Positions 32,716-41,999 are shown, numbered from the stretch's first letter. The stretch: DNA of 64,000 nucleotides from Fenollaria sporofastidiosus (GCF_943169635.2 NZ_OW968186.1:186001-250000); one strand, 5' to 3'. The notes: generated by a model from the letters alone, not told the origin. Program-made: numbers and translations.

Positions 32716-33391
32716 CTCTGTATCTCCTTGTGATCTCTTCAATCGGGTAGCCTAGTAAGAACATAAATTTTAATTTTTTCATTAGTATTATGGTCCTAAG
32801 TATACCCATCTGTTCAAAGCGTCTTGCGTCTGTCGTAAGGTATGAGTCTATAGCCTTTATCTTTGTTCCTTCTTTTTTGAGTTTTCTGGACATATCATAG
32901 TCTTCCATAAGAGGAATCTCTTTAAACATGCCCATTTGGATAAATTTTTCGCGTCTAAATGACATGGCTTGATCACCGTAAGCAATATTATATAGCTTTA
33001 GTCTCACATTTGATCTAAAGGCAACGAGCTTCATCAAAAGCTTCTTGCTAGTGAAGCGTATCTTAATGGCTGCGGCGCTGTATTTATCAAGCGCCTTATC
33101 CATCTTGACTATGGCGTCCTTATCCAAGTACGAATCCGCATGCAAAAACATTATTTTGTCCTCTGTAGTCTCTTTAAAGCCTGTATTCATCTGTACTGAA
33201 CGTGATTTTTCGCTGTGAACTATCTTAAATGGAAATTCATTGTTTAGTTTATGAAGCACATCAAGCGTTTTGTCACCGCCATCAGCGTATGCTATATAGA
33301 CCTTGAACTCGCCATCTAAGCTATAAAGATGCCTTATAAAGCGCTCTATATTTTTTTCTTCATTATATACTGGAACTACTATTGCTATCAT
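32705..33391 (-). CDS. Family 2 glycosyltransferase, TIGR04283-like
   Basis: 228 residues, GT-A fold. AIVVPVYNEEKNIERFI at the start, YADGGDKTLDVL (DxD-like region), KSRSVQMNTGF and MFLHADSYL match the TIGR04283 group called rSAM/selenodomain-associated transferase 2. A LMEDYDMSRKLKKEG segment carries the usual ED catalytic pair. Overlaps the Fe-S gene by 11 nt and the TVP38 gene by 29 nt. Co-occurrence with a TIGR04282-like gene strengthens the assignment. Donor and acceptor unknown. Confidence 0.82.
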   Translation of the reverse strand: MIAIVVPVYNEEKNIERFIRHLYSLDGEFKVYIAYADGGDKTLDVLHKLNNEFPFKIVHSEKSRSVQMNTGFKETTEDKIMFLHADSYLDKDAIVKMDKALDKYSAAAIKIRFTSKKLLMKLVAFRSNVRLKLYNIAYGDQAMSFRREKFIQMGMFKEIPLMEDYDMSRKLKKEGTKIKAIDSYLTTDARRFEQMGILRTIILMKKLKFMFLLGYPIEEITRRYRDER

Positions 33392-34037
33392 GTTTTTTAT
33401 TCATATACTTTGTAAGCAAGATGGAAATAATTACAAGAGCGACCATGATTAAGACTGCAATCAAGAACTCTTTGGACTTGTAATCTTTGATCTTGTCGCC
33501 TAGGTTTAAGTAAACAAGCGTGCCTGGCGCTATACCTACGAATGAAACTATCAAATATTTCCAAAAGCCTATGTCAGTTAGTGGATAAGCGTAGTTAAGT
33601 ATATTGTATGGAATGATTGGTGTAAGTCTTACTAAGAATAGTCCTGAAGCGATATTGGCGTCTTTTGAAAAATATCTATCGTAAGTTTTTTTGCTCACGT
33701 GCTTGTGAACCATGGCGCTAACGAAGTCCCTGCCGATGTATCTTGCAATCACAAACATGATTGACATATTTAGAAGTGCTCCAACCATGGTCAAGAGGCT
33801 GCCCTTCACAAAGCCGAATAAGGCTGCAGCAATAAGTGCAAGCACTGGCACTGGGAAGAAAAATACTGGAAGCACTGCAAAGGCTGCCACGTATAAAACT
33901 TCAGAAAGCTCTCTTCTCTCTTCGATAAAGGCCTTGAGCTTTGCCATAGGCACGTACTTTATAACTAGAACGGAGCCTATTATTATGAGTAATAGGCTCA
34001 GTATCTTAATTGGATTTATTTGCTTTTTTCTTGTCAT
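33363..34037 (-). CDS. TVP38/TMEM64 (DedA-like, VTT domain) membrane protein B
   Basis: 224 residues with about six membrane segments. The VTT-domain signature is visible: FPVPVLALIAAALFGFVKGSL, RYIGRDFV, LFLVRLTPIIPYNILNYAYPL and FVGIAPGTLVYLNLG. Family members are membrane proteins linked to lipid scrambling or undecaprenyl-phosphate traffic. Tandem with a second TVP38 gene (32-nt overlap). Its role in this operon, perhaps moving a glycosylated lipid, is inferred. Confidence 0.85.
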   Translation of the reverse strand: MTRKKQINPIKILSLLLIIIGSVLVIKYVPMAKLKAFIEERRELSEVLYVAAFAVLPVFFFPVPVLALIAAALFGFVKGSLLTMVGALLNMSIMFVIARYIGRDFVSAMVHKHVSKKTYDRYFSKDANIASGLFLVRLTPIIPYNILNYAYPLTDIGFWKYLIVSFVGIAPGTLVYLNLGDKIKDYKSKEFLIAVLIMVALVIISILLTKYMNKKHDSNSSSSI

Positions 34038-34701
34038 TATATATCTTGCCTATCATGTAAACTAAGGCACTTAAAGCAACTACACACACTATAGAAATAA
34101 ATATAGTCTTTGTGGAGCCTGCTAAATTGCCTAAGTATGAGTAAACGATAGTTGCAGGAAGTTGTCCAAGGCCTGTTGCAATGAAAAAGTCCCAGAACTT
34201 GATTGGTGTAAGTCCTGCCGCGTAACTAACTATGTCGAATGAAACGAAAGGTAGTAGTCTGCAGATAAGTATTGAGTTTTTGCCGTATCTTTCGAAAAAT
34301 TCGTCAACTTTAGCAAGTCCTGTCTTAGTCGTAATCTTTTCAACAACGTCTCTACCTAATGTTCTAGCGATGTAGAAGCATAGTGCAGCTCCTGCCATTG
34401 CTGACCAGAATGATAGAAGTGCGCCCTTCCACCAACCAAAGATTGCTGCGTTTGAAAGCGTGATTAAAAGTGCTGGTATTGGTGATAAGATTGATTGAAG
34501 TATCATTAAAAAGAACGAAACGACTGCTGCATAAGCACCGTAGCCCCTGATTAACTCGATAACTGCATCAAGATTTAAACTTCCTAGCTTTGAAACAAAA
34601 TTGTTTATAGTAGCATGAAAGCTTGGCACTACAAAGTATAATAAGACTGTTAATAATATAATGGCAATAAGTACTATTTTAGATATTGTTTTTTTCTTCA
34701 T
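34006..34701 (-). CDS. TVP38/TMEM64 (DedA-like, VTT domain) membrane protein A
   Basis: 231 residues with about six membrane segments. Matching elements are SPIPALLITLSNAAIFGWWKG, RTLGRDVVEK, LICRLLPFVSFDIVSYAAG and GLGQLPATIVYSYLGNLAG. Overlaps both neighbours (23 nt with the TIGR04282-like gene, 32 nt with TVP38 B), so the pair is co-expressed and may work together. The two copies are clearly diverged, not a recent duplication. Confidence 0.85.
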   Translation of the reverse strand: MKKKTISKIVLIAIILLTVLLYFVVPSFHATINNFVSKLGSLNLDAVIELIRGYGAYAAVVSFFLMILQSILSPIPALLITLSNAAIFGWWKGALLSFWSAMAGAALCFYIARTLGRDVVEKITTKTGLAKVDEFFERYGKNSILICRLLPFVSFDIVSYAAGLTPIKFWDFFIATGLGQLPATIVYSYLGNLAGSTKTIFISIVCVVALSALVYMIGKIYNDKKKANKSN

Positions 34702-35395
34702 TATTATTCCTCCAATTGTTGAGATTGATTAAGTCGTGAAATATATTATCATCGAGCTTAAGATGCTTTCCTTCAAGCAAAATCTCATCTTTGCTTATAA
34801 ATTCAACATTTTTACCATAGTAATTATATAATAGATCCTCCTTAGTGTCAATATCATCAATGACTCTAAGGCATTTAACGCGTGAACTATTATAATTTTT
34901 AATAGTTTCATCAAGTATCATAGATTTATCTTTAAAGTCAATATTGAGCTTGTCCTTTATATTTACTTTTGACGCGACTAATGAGTAGCCTCCATCTGAC
35001 GAAGGGTTAAATACAAGGTCCGCCTTATCAAGTGCATCGAAGGCAGCCTTTATATCGCACGCGTATATATCATATATATCCGAGCCAATGATGGCAACCT
35101 TCTTGTAGCTTTGAAGCGCAGTATCGATTGCCAGCTCCATCTTCTCAAAGAGGTTTGCATCAGCTTGAGATTTGTACACTTCATTTGGTAAAAATTCTTT
35201 AAGTATCTCTACCTTCTCTATAGGCGTCGCATGAATCTCAAGGTCCCACTCCTTAGACGCTACATCACTAATAAGTCTTCTTATTAGCTTTTTGTGAAAA
35301 GTCACTATGTCCTTCTTTGAAAGGAAGCCTTCAAGGCGCGTTTTTGTGTGTCCCTCTATAGGCACTCTTGTAAATATAATAAGTAAATTTTTCAA
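34679..35395 (-). CDS. TIGR04282-like transferase (DUF2064)
   Basis: About 238 residues from a TTG start at 35395, chosen because AGGAG lies 7 nt upstream; the ATG at 35413 precedes that site. Motifs LLIIFTRVPIEGHTKTRL, VAIIGSDIYDIYACDIKAAF and NPSSDGGYSLVA are those of the rSAM/selenodomain-associated transferase 1 group, a nucleotide-sugar-like GT-A fold. First gene of a five-gene overlapping operon. The usual radical-SAM partner is absent from the window. Confidence 0.82.
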   Translation of the reverse strand: MKNLLIIFTRVPIEGHTKTRLEGFLSKKDIVTFHKKLIRRLISDVASKEWDLEIHATPIEKVEILKEFLPNEVYKSQADANLFEKMELAIDTALQSYKKVAIIGSDIYDIYACDIKAAFDALDKADLVFNPSSDGGYSLVASKVNIKDKLNIDFKDKSMILDETIKNYNSSRVKCLRVIDDIDTKEDLLYNYYGKNVEFISKDEILLEGKHLKLDDNIFHDLINLNNWRNNNEEKNNI

Positions 35396-35413
35396 TTGAT
35401 ATCTCCTAAACAA

Positions 35414-35447
35414 TAAAAAAGTGTAAAGATTTATTCTCTACACTTTT
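35414..35447 (-). terminator. Terminator between the HAD gene and the TIGR04282 operon
   Basis: 9-bp stem AAAAGTGTA/TACACTTTT followed by Ts on the minus strand. It lies only 18 nt before the TTG start of the next gene, leaving no room for a separate promoter after it. Confidence 0.75.
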
Positions 35448-35472
35448 CTTATACCCAAATAGTATTTTTTAC

Positions 35473-36168
35473 TTATCTTAATTCACTTATTAAATCAAGT
35501 GGCGTATCCAAAACAATATCCGCATCCTTCATAAGCATCTCTTTTGTGCCTACGCCGCATGTGACGCCAACAGCAAGCCCAGCTACTTTACCTAGCTCTA
35601 AATCTATTAGTGAGTCGCCTACAACGGCTACTTCTTTTCTACTTAGTTCAAAGTTTTTACAAAAAGCATCTAATGATGATGGATCTGGTTTATTTGGATA
35701 AAAATCAGCTGCTGCTAAAAAATCTATTTCATCATATACGCCAAGCATCTCAAAACTTAGTTTTGCTTGCTTAAAGCTATCAGCTGTTATGACAGCTACT
35801 TTGATATCAAGTTTCTTTAGCGCGTCAAAACATTTTTTAACATCACACGTCCCCACAATCAATTCTGGATGCTTAGCTAAGTAAGCTAAAAAGAAATCAC
35901 TTATCTCTTTATCAAGAGCTTCTTTACTTTTGTTAACATATTTACTAAATACTTCTGCTAAATCAGCTATAGTGCCTGAGGCAAGTATAGAATTTTCTCT
36001 AATACTGCGGTCTTCATTCACTCCTACTACCTGTCTTATCTCTATCTTATCAGCTTCACTAAGCTCATAATAATCAAAGAGATCTTCTAAGCTAAGTCTC
36101 CAAATGTCAGTAAATTTTAAAAGCGTTCCGTCTTTATCAAATATTACGCCTTTTATATTATTTTTCAT
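35473..36168 (-). CDS. HAD-family phosphatase (phosphoglycolate phosphatase-like)
   Basis: 231 residues. HAD motif I FDKDGTLL (nucleophile Asp11), motif II VITADS, motif III Lys in NKPDPSS and motif IV GDSLIDLELG are all present, with an alpha-helical cap between. It would dephosphorylate a small phosphometabolite. An 11-nt overlap with the PHP-domain hydrolase gene ties it to the Ugp-like importer, so a glycerol-phosphate-type substrate is possible (inference). Confidence 0.87.
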   Translation of the reverse strand: MKNNIKGVIFDKDGTLLKFTDIWRLSLEDLFDYYELSEADKIEIRQVVGVNEDRSIRENSILASGTIADLAEVFSKYVNKSKEALDKEISDFFLAYLAKHPELIVGTCDVKKCFDALKKLDIKVAVITADSFKQAKLSFEMLGVYDEIDFLAAADFYPNKPDPSSLDAFCKNFELSRKEVAVVGDSLIDLELGKVAGLAVGVTCGVGTKEMLMKDADIVLDTPLDLISELR

Positions 36169-37564
36169 TTGACATCTTCTCCATCAAATCGCCCCAGACT
36201 TTCATCTCGTGCTCCTTAGTCTTTCTATTGAAGAAAATGGGATTAGTGTATCCATAAAGATTGCCATCTTCGTCCCAAACATCTACTCTTATCCAGTGAT
36301 AAGCGCTGTCTATTTCAATACTGAACATCGACTCTTTAGCCTTTTCATCTTTAACGCACTCGCCATCGATTAGACAAGATATATGAAGAGCTGATGAATG
36401 AAAATTGTTTTCGAGCAACTCCGCTCTTAGGCTTGCTCTTCCAGTGAAGTTTTCATTTTCTCTTGCTAAGCCATTGGCGCTAAGCTTTATCTCTTTTGAT
36501 CTAGTCACAGACACTTCTCCAGCCAGCATCGCGTCTTTAAGCGCTTCGGCTGTGTTCTCTTTTGCGTAAACTATGGTTTTTGGATCTCCTAAGAGCGATG
36601 GATAAGCTGAGCCCTCATATTTTTCTTCTGGAAGTAAGTGTGAGTCGCTTCCACCTATGGATATGACTCTGTAGCCATCGTTCAATAAGTAGTTCCAAGC
36701 TTTTATGGCATCTTTGATTGCCTTTTTAGATGTCATATACGTCGGGTCGTTGATCACTTCCATAAATGTGATTAAGTCAAGCGGAAATGATTTTGCGTGA
36801 AAATCCCATGGCGGCATACATGGATGGTTCACTGAAATCAGTGAGTAGCCCTTTGCCTCTTTTATTATCCTTACAAGTGCTTCTTCGTCTTCAATCTCAT
36901 ATATTGCATGCTCTGCAAATGGCGTTTTTTCTGTAAATAATAAGTTGATGTGACCAAGGCTAGATGTTATCTCTATACCCGGGTAAACTTTTAAGCCCTC
37001 ATGCTTTGGCCATGTGTAGTGATAGACATTGTGATCCGTAGGCACAAAGAAGTCTAGTCCTTGCTTTATCGCCACATCATTATTGGCTTCTCTAGACATT
37101 TTACCGTCTGAATATATGGTGTGAGTGTGGAAGTCCGCCGCATAAAAAGTTTTCTTAGGTCCATCGTCCTTCATCTTTATGCTATCAAATAAATTTACTT
37201 CATTAAATCTATTTTCTTCACTATCTAAATCTCCTTCATAAATTTCAAGACTGATATCATCTGCGTCACACATATTTAGAACGCCATATTCAAGACTCCA
37301 AACGCCCTTAGCTATATTAGGCTTAAAGCTTTGGCAGCAAGGCGAACAGCTAGATTGGATAGTTGCTATGTGCCTTTCGCCGCTATCTTTCGCAGCTATT
37401 ACCTGTGCATAAAGCTTATTATCTGGGCCGAAAACGTAGGCGCTAAAAAACTGTTTGTTATTGCTCCACTTAATTGTTAGGGCCTTGATATCTTTATCAA
37501 TAGTGAAATTTACTACGTCATAAGCCTTATTTAACTTTATATTTAAAAATTTCTCTCTTTGCAT
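36158..37564 (-). CDS. CehA/McbA-like metallohydrolase with PHP domain
   Basis: 468 residues. An N-terminal beta domain (1 to about 140) precedes a PHP domain: DFHTHTIYSDGKMSREAN, PTDHNVYHY, ISVNHPCMPPW and GGSDSHLLPEE give the metal-binding His/Asp set. Members of this group hydrolyse esters or phosphodiesters. Located after the substrate-binding protein of a Ugp-like importer and before a HAD phosphatase, so it may open an imported glycerophosphodiester in place of a GDPD enzyme (inference). Confidence 0.83.
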   Translation of the reverse strand: MQREKFLNIKLNKAYDVVNFTIDKDIKALTIKWSNNKQFFSAYVFGPDNKLYAQVIAAKDSGERHIATIQSSCSPCCQSFKPNIAKGVWSLEYGVLNMCDADDISLEIYEGDLDSEENRFNEVNLFDSIKMKDDGPKKTFYAADFHTHTIYSDGKMSREANNDVAIKQGLDFFVPTDHNVYHYTWPKHEGLKVYPGIEITSSLGHINLLFTEKTPFAEHAIYEIEDEEALVRIIKEAKGYSLISVNHPCMPPWDFHAKSFPLDLITFMEVINDPTYMTSKKAIKDAIKAWNYLLNDGYRVISIGGSDSHLLPEEKYEGSAYPSLLGDPKTIVYAKENTAEALKDAMLAGEVSVTRSKEIKLSANGLARENENFTGRASLRAELLENNFHSSALHISCLIDGECVKDEKAKESMFSIEIDSAYHWIRVDVWDEDGNLYGYTNPIFFNRKTKEHEMKVWGDLMEKMSNEK

Positions 37565-37581
37565 ATATACCTCTCATTAAA

Positions 37582-37606
37582 AAATAAGCGTCTCATATAG
37601 AGACGC
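37582..37606 (-). terminator. Intra-operon hairpin between the binding-protein and PHP genes
   Basis: Stem GCGTCTC/GAGACGC followed by TTATTTTTT on the minus strand. Such partial terminators after a substrate-binding gene commonly set unequal expression. Confidence 0.7.
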
Positions 37607-37619
37607 CCAAATTATAATC

Positions 37620-38975
37620 TTACTTATTTAGTACTTCATCAAGTGCTTTTTGAGCTACTTTTTGTGCTTCGTCAAGTGCTTCCTTAGCTGGAACGTTTTG
37701 TAATTCAACTTTATCTGCAGCTATCTTTAAAGCGTCTATGATTTGTCCCTTAGTCGGGTCTACAAAAACTGGTGTAGCTGTAAGTGCTTGTTCATATGGT
37801 ACCTTTGCATATGGACTTTCTTCTATAAACTTCTTGTACTCTTCGATATCCATAGTACTCTTTCTAACAGGTATATAACCAATCTTCATTGACCACTTAG
37901 CAGATATTTCAGGACTTGTGAAGTATGCTATCCATTCATAAGCAGCTTTCTTTTGTTCTTCTGATACAGCTTCTGGAACTAATAAGCTATGTGCGCCTGC
38001 TTGAGCTTTACCATTTTTATCATGTAATGATGGTTGAGGAATTGAGTCAATCTTTGTAAAATCAAGGTCGCCCTTATCCCCTGATGAACCAGTATAGCTC
38101 ATTGCAGTACCATTCATAACGTTATCGATAGTTCTGTACCAATATTCCCAGCCTTGTCCGCCTGATTCAATCTTAGTAGTTTTATCGTCAAAAATTTGCT
38201 TTCTAACAAAGTCCCAAGCCTCAACCCATTCAGGCGAGTTGATAGTTACTGTCTTACCATCTTCTGACAAGACAGTTCCGCCATTGCTATAAGCAATGTC
38301 TGATAGGTTATCTGGGCCCCACATAACTAGGTGACCCCAGTCAGCTATGCCTTTTTCTTGCATTGTCTTTGATGCTTCAAAAACTTTGTCCCAAGATGAG
38401 TATACATCTTGAGGATCTAATCCAGCTTTTTCAAGTAAATCTTTTCTATAGTAAATAACTTGAGTTGTGCCATAAGCTGGGAAGGCATATACTTTGCCAT
38501 CGATTTGATCTGGCTTCATGAATACATCTAGATAATCATCAAGAGGTGTTCTTTCGTCTATATATGGTGTTAAGTCAGCCAATAGACCCGCTTCACCCAT
38601 TTCTTTAATCTTGCTACCTATGAAAACTGCTGGTGCTTGATTAGCTGCAATAGCTGCTTGAACCTTTTGATAAGTTTCGTCGTAGTCGGCTTGTTGGACG
38701 CCTGTTACCTTTACCTTGTCTTGTGAATTGTTAAAATCATTAATAATTTCTTCCATAGTTTCTCCAGCTACAGAGCCTAATCCATACCAGAATTGAATTT
38801 CAACTGGCTTATCGCTAGCTGTTTCATCTTTCTTTTCTTCGCTCTTCGACTCATTTGCTTCAGCGCTTGTAGTCTTATCTCCTTCGTCCATAGCTTCCTT
38901 AGCAGCTGGTGAACATGCTGTAAATACTAGTGATAATACTAAAAGTATTACAGCTAAACTTCTTAATTTTTTCAT
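37620..38975 (-). CDS. ABC sugar/glycerol-phosphate substrate-binding lipoprotein (UgpB-like)
   Basis: 451 residues. Signal peptide with lipobox VFTAC, then an acidic linker rich in Glu and Lys, then an extracellular solute-binding protein family 1 fold starting at EIQFWYGLGSVAGETMEEI. Aromatic binding-site positions (FWYG, GWEYWYRT) resemble UgpB, which binds glycerol-3-phosphate or its diesters. Fourth gene of ugpC-A-E-B-like order. Family firm; ligand inferred. Confidence 0.87.
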   Translation of the reverse strand: MKKLRSLAVILLVLSLVFTACSPAAKEAMDEGDKTTSAEANESKSEEKKDETASDKPVEIQFWYGLGSVAGETMEEIINDFNNSQDKVKVTGVQQADYDETYQKVQAAIAANQAPAVFIGSKIKEMGEAGLLADLTPYIDERTPLDDYLDVFMKPDQIDGKVYAFPAYGTTQVIYYRKDLLEKAGLDPQDVYSSWDKVFEASKTMQEKGIADWGHLVMWGPDNLSDIAYSNGGTVLSEDGKTVTINSPEWVEAWDFVRKQIFDDKTTKIESGGQGWEYWYRTIDNVMNGTAMSYTGSSGDKGDLDFTKIDSIPQPSLHDKNGKAQAGAHSLLVPEAVSEEQKKAAYEWIAYFTSPEISAKWSMKIGYIPVRKSTMDIEEYKKFIEESPYAKVPYEQALTATPVFVDPTKGQIIDALKIAADKVELQNVPAKEALDEAQKVAQKALDEVLNK

Positions 38976-38999
38976 TTTTTTCCTCCTATAATGATAATT

Positions 39000-39827
39000 T
39001 TAGCCTTTTATGCCGTTGTCACTGATGCCTTTGATAAACCACTTTTGTAATACTAAAAATAATATTAACAGCGGAAGTACCGCAATCGCATTAGCTGCCA
39101 TGAGCATAGGTAGGTTTTGAGTGAAATTTCCTCTTGAATTAAAGAATATATTTAAACCAACGCTTATTAGATAATTCTTTTTGCTGTTAGTTATAAGTGA
39201 TGGCCACATGTAGTTATTGTACATCGCCACGAACTGAATTAAAGCAGTTGTAAGTATTGTAGACTTTGCTACTGGTACCAAAACTCTCCAAAGAATCTGC
39301 CAGTTATTTGCTCCGTCCATCTCAGCCGCTTCGATAAGCTCCTTTGGTATGGATGAAAATGTTTGATAAATCATATATATGGCAAAGACGCTCGCCGCGT
39401 TTGATATTACGATACCAGTAAGTGTATCTATTAAATTCATCTTAGCAAGTATTACATAGCTCGGTACATAAGTCGCCGCAGCTGGCAGCATATACGTTAA
39501 TAGTATTGCCCCAAATAAAACTTTCTTTCCCTTGAACTTAAAGCGTGACAAGCCATATCCCATGAGTATAGAAGTTAGCATTTGAAGTACAACTATCGCG
39601 ATGGATGTGATTATACTGTTAAAAATATATAGGTCAAATGGTGCTTGCTCTAAAACTCCTCTAAAATTTCTTAAGTCAAAGAATTCTGGAGCTAATTTCA
39701 TCGGCTCTCTGATTATGCTTTCCGCACTCTTAAATGAGTTTGAGAACATCCATAAAAGTGGGAAGAAGGTAATGATACTTACTATTGTAACTATTATTAT
39801 ATTTACTGATTTAATTTGTTTTTTCAT
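39000..39827 (-). CDS. ABC permease (UgpE/MalG-like)
   Basis: 275 residues from the ATG at 39827 (AGGTGA in front; an upstream GTG is part of the ribosome binding site). Six membrane spans and the EAA loop ELIEAAEMDGANNWQILWRV that docks on the ATPase. The tail KWFIKGISDNGIKG is characteristic of the MalG/UgpE group. Partner of the permease at 39833. Confidence 0.9.
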   Translation of the reverse strand: MKKQIKSVNIIIVTIVSIITFFPLLWMFSNSFKSAESIIREPMKLAPEFFDLRNFRGVLEQAPFDLYIFNSIITSIAIVVLQMLTSILMGYGLSRFKFKGKKVLFGAILLTYMLPAAATYVPSYVILAKMNLIDTLTGIVISNAASVFAIYMIYQTFSSIPKELIEAAEMDGANNWQILWRVLVPVAKSTILTTALIQFVAMYNNYMWPSLITNSKKNYLISVGLNIFFNSRGNFTQNLPMLMAANAIAVLPLLILFLVLQKWFIKGISDNGIKG

Positions 39828-39832
39828 CTTTA

Positions 39833-40765
39833 TCACCTATTTGCGAACTTCTTTTGCAAGATAAACATAAGTCCAGCGAGTATACCAGTAATGACGACCA
39901 TAATCATGGTTACCGTTGTCGCCTTCCCCATGTTGAATTGCTCGAAGGCCATTTGATAGAATAAATAAAGCAGTGTTCTTGTTGATCCTGCTGGGCCGCC
40001 ACGTGTTAGTACACTGATTTGGTCGTAGGCTTGTATTGAGTTAATTAGGCTTATAACCGCTAAGAACAGTGTTGTCTTTGCTGTCATCGGCATATAGATG
40101 TACTTTATCTTTTGCCAAACACTTGAGCCCTCAAGCTCATATGCTTCGAATAAATCCTTTGGTATCTTGCTGATAGCGTCTGCGTAATAAAGCATGCACC
40201 AGCCCGATGTCTTCCATACGGTTACTATCATTACAGCGATGAGCGCTGTGTTTGAGTCTGTTAACCAGTTTGGTCCACTTATGCCAAAAATAGCTAGCCC
40301 TCTATTGATAAGGCCGATATCTGGTCTAAACATCCAGCTCCATACTATAGACATAGCAACCATCGGTGTAATCCATGGTGCGAATAAAAAGCCTTGTATA
40401 AGCTCTTTGCCGCGTCTAAACTTATCTATGAGTATTGCCATCAAAAAACCAAAGATAAGTGTCGGAACTACTGTTCCTAGACCGAATAACAAAGTATTTT
40501 TAAGTGCTTGCCAAAAGGCATCACTACTAAGTATGTCCTTGTAGTTTTGTGCGCCAACTACATTAAATGTCGGGCTGACATAGTCCCAATCTGTAAAACT
40601 TAGTAAGAATGACGCTATCATTGGGATGAACCAAAACACCAAAATCGGTATTAGTGGCAAAACTATATAGACAAGAAAGCCTGAAAAGCTTATACTTTTT
40701 ATTCCACGAACTCTTTTTGCTTTGCTTTTATCTTTTGCTTTGCTTACTTCTCTACTTAGCTCCAT
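39833..40765 (-). CDS. ABC permease (UgpA/MalF-like)
   Basis: 310 residues. Six membrane spans, a periplasmic-type loop, and EAA motif DLFEAYELEGSSVWQKIKYI followed by P-x-x-A. LTRGGPAGSTRTLLYLFYQ is typical of UgpA-type permeases. Overlaps the ATPase gene upstream by 14 nt and lies 5 nt from the second permease. Confidence 0.9.
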   Translation of the reverse strand: MELSREVSKAKDKSKAKRVRGIKSISFSGFLVYIVLPLIPILVFWFIPMIASFLLSFTDWDYVSPTFNVVGAQNYKDILSSDAFWQALKNTLLFGLGTVVPTLIFGFLMAILIDKFRRGKELIQGFLFAPWITPMVAMSIVWSWMFRPDIGLINRGLAIFGISGPNWLTDSNTALIAVMIVTVWKTSGWCMLYYADAISKIPKDLFEAYELEGSSVWQKIKYIYMPMTAKTTLFLAVISLINSIQAYDQISVLTRGGPAGSTRTLLYLFYQMAFEQFNMGKATTVTMIMVVITGILAGLMFILQKKFANR

Positions 40766-41834
40766 CTATTGCCTCCCAGAAAATTCTGTTTTCTGTCTTA
40801 GCATCAAATAGCAAGATATTTTCTGTCACAAAAGCAATATGTATTTCGCTTTTTGACACGATATCAAGCTTTGCATCTACTCTAAGAGTTATCTCATCTC
40901 CATCTAGCTCGCCATGTATATGGTAATCTGCTCCTAATAGCTCTACCATCTTAATCTTTAATGCTAAGTCATCTTCATTATCAGTAATTCTAATGTGCTC
41001 AGGCCTAATGCCCATGATTACATCTTTATTGTCAACTTTAGAATAATTTGCAAGAGCCCTTCCTTTGCTATTATAAAGTTTTCCGTATCTAATTTTTCCT
41101 TTGATAAAATTCATTGGCGGTGCTCCTAAAAAGCCCGCAACAAAGACATTGCTAGGGTTTTCATAAAGCTCCTTTGGAGTGCCAACTTGTTGAATCACGC
41201 CATCTTTTAAACAAACTATCCTTGTAGCCATAGTCATAGCCTCTGTTTGATCGTGAGTTACGTATATAACAGTTGATCCCAGCTCCCTTTGTAGCTCAAC
41301 AAGCTCTTCTCTCATGTGTATTCTAAGCTTAGCATCAAGGTTCGATAGCGGCTCATCCATTAAAAAGATTTCAGCGTCTCTAACTATGGCCCTGCCTAAA
41401 GCTACCCTTTGCTTTTGTCCGCCTGATAGCTCAAACGGCTTTCTCTTTAGGTACTCAGTTAAGCCAAGCTTTTCCGCAGTTTCTCTAATACTTTTATCTC
41501 TAATATCCTTGTCAACGCCACGAATCTTTAGCCCAAAGCCAATATTGTCATAAACATTTAAGTGTGGGTATAGAGCATAATTTTGAAAGACCATTGCGGT
41601 GCCTCTGTCTTTTGGCGCTACCTCGTTCATTCTCTTGCCATCGATTAGTAGCTCACCTTCACTAATATCTTCAAGTCCAGCTATCATCCTAAGTGTTGTA
41701 GACTTGCCGCAGCCTGATGGTCCAACAAAGACTATGAACTCTTTGTCTTCTACTTCAAGATTAAAGTCTTTAACAGCGTTATCGATTCCATTCTCATACT
41801 TTTTATATACATGTCTTAAAGAAATCTTACTCAT
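40752..41834 (-). CDS. ABC importer ATPase (UgpC/MsmX-like)
   Basis: 360 residues from the ATG at 41834, preceded by AGGAGG. Walker A GPSGCGKSTT, Q-loop VFQNYALYPH, signature LSGGQKQRV, Walker B EIFLMDEPLSNLD, H-loop VTHDQTEA, and a C-terminal TOBE regulatory region (MGIRPEHIRI) mark the CUT1 importer ATPase group. First gene of the operon. Confidence 0.93.
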   Translation of the reverse strand: MSKISLRHVYKKYENGIDNAVKDFNLEVEDKEFIVFVGPSGCGKSTTLRMIAGLEDISEGELLIDGKRMNEVAPKDRGTAMVFQNYALYPHLNVYDNIGFGLKIRGVDKDIRDKSIRETAEKLGLTEYLKRKPFELSGGQKQRVALGRAIVRDAEIFLMDEPLSNLDAKLRIHMREELVELQRELGSTVIYVTHDQTEAMTMATRIVCLKDGVIQQVGTPKELYENPSNVFVAGFLGAPPMNFIKGKIRYGKLYNSKGRALANYSKVDNKDVIMGIRPEHIRITDNEDDLALKIKMVELLGADYHIHGELDGDEITLRVDAKLDIVSKSEIHIAFVTENILLFDAKTENRIFWEAIDGAK

Positions 41835-41967
41835 ACATCCTCCTAAATAATTTTCATATCTCAATTACTTGTTTATAATACATGAGCTTTGTTAATGTTG
41901 TATGTGCAATATGTTAAGTGTGAGTAAAGTATTTGGTTTTTATTTAATATAATTTTACAAAGAAATA

Positions 41968-41999
41968 CCCTCCTTACTCATTCATCAAGTAAAGAGGGC
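41968..41999 (-). terminator. Second hairpin downstream of the rhodanese gene
   Basis: Imperfect stem CCCTC-TTACT/AGTAA-GAGGG followed by T-rich sequence on the minus strand; backup terminator. Confidence 0.5.
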
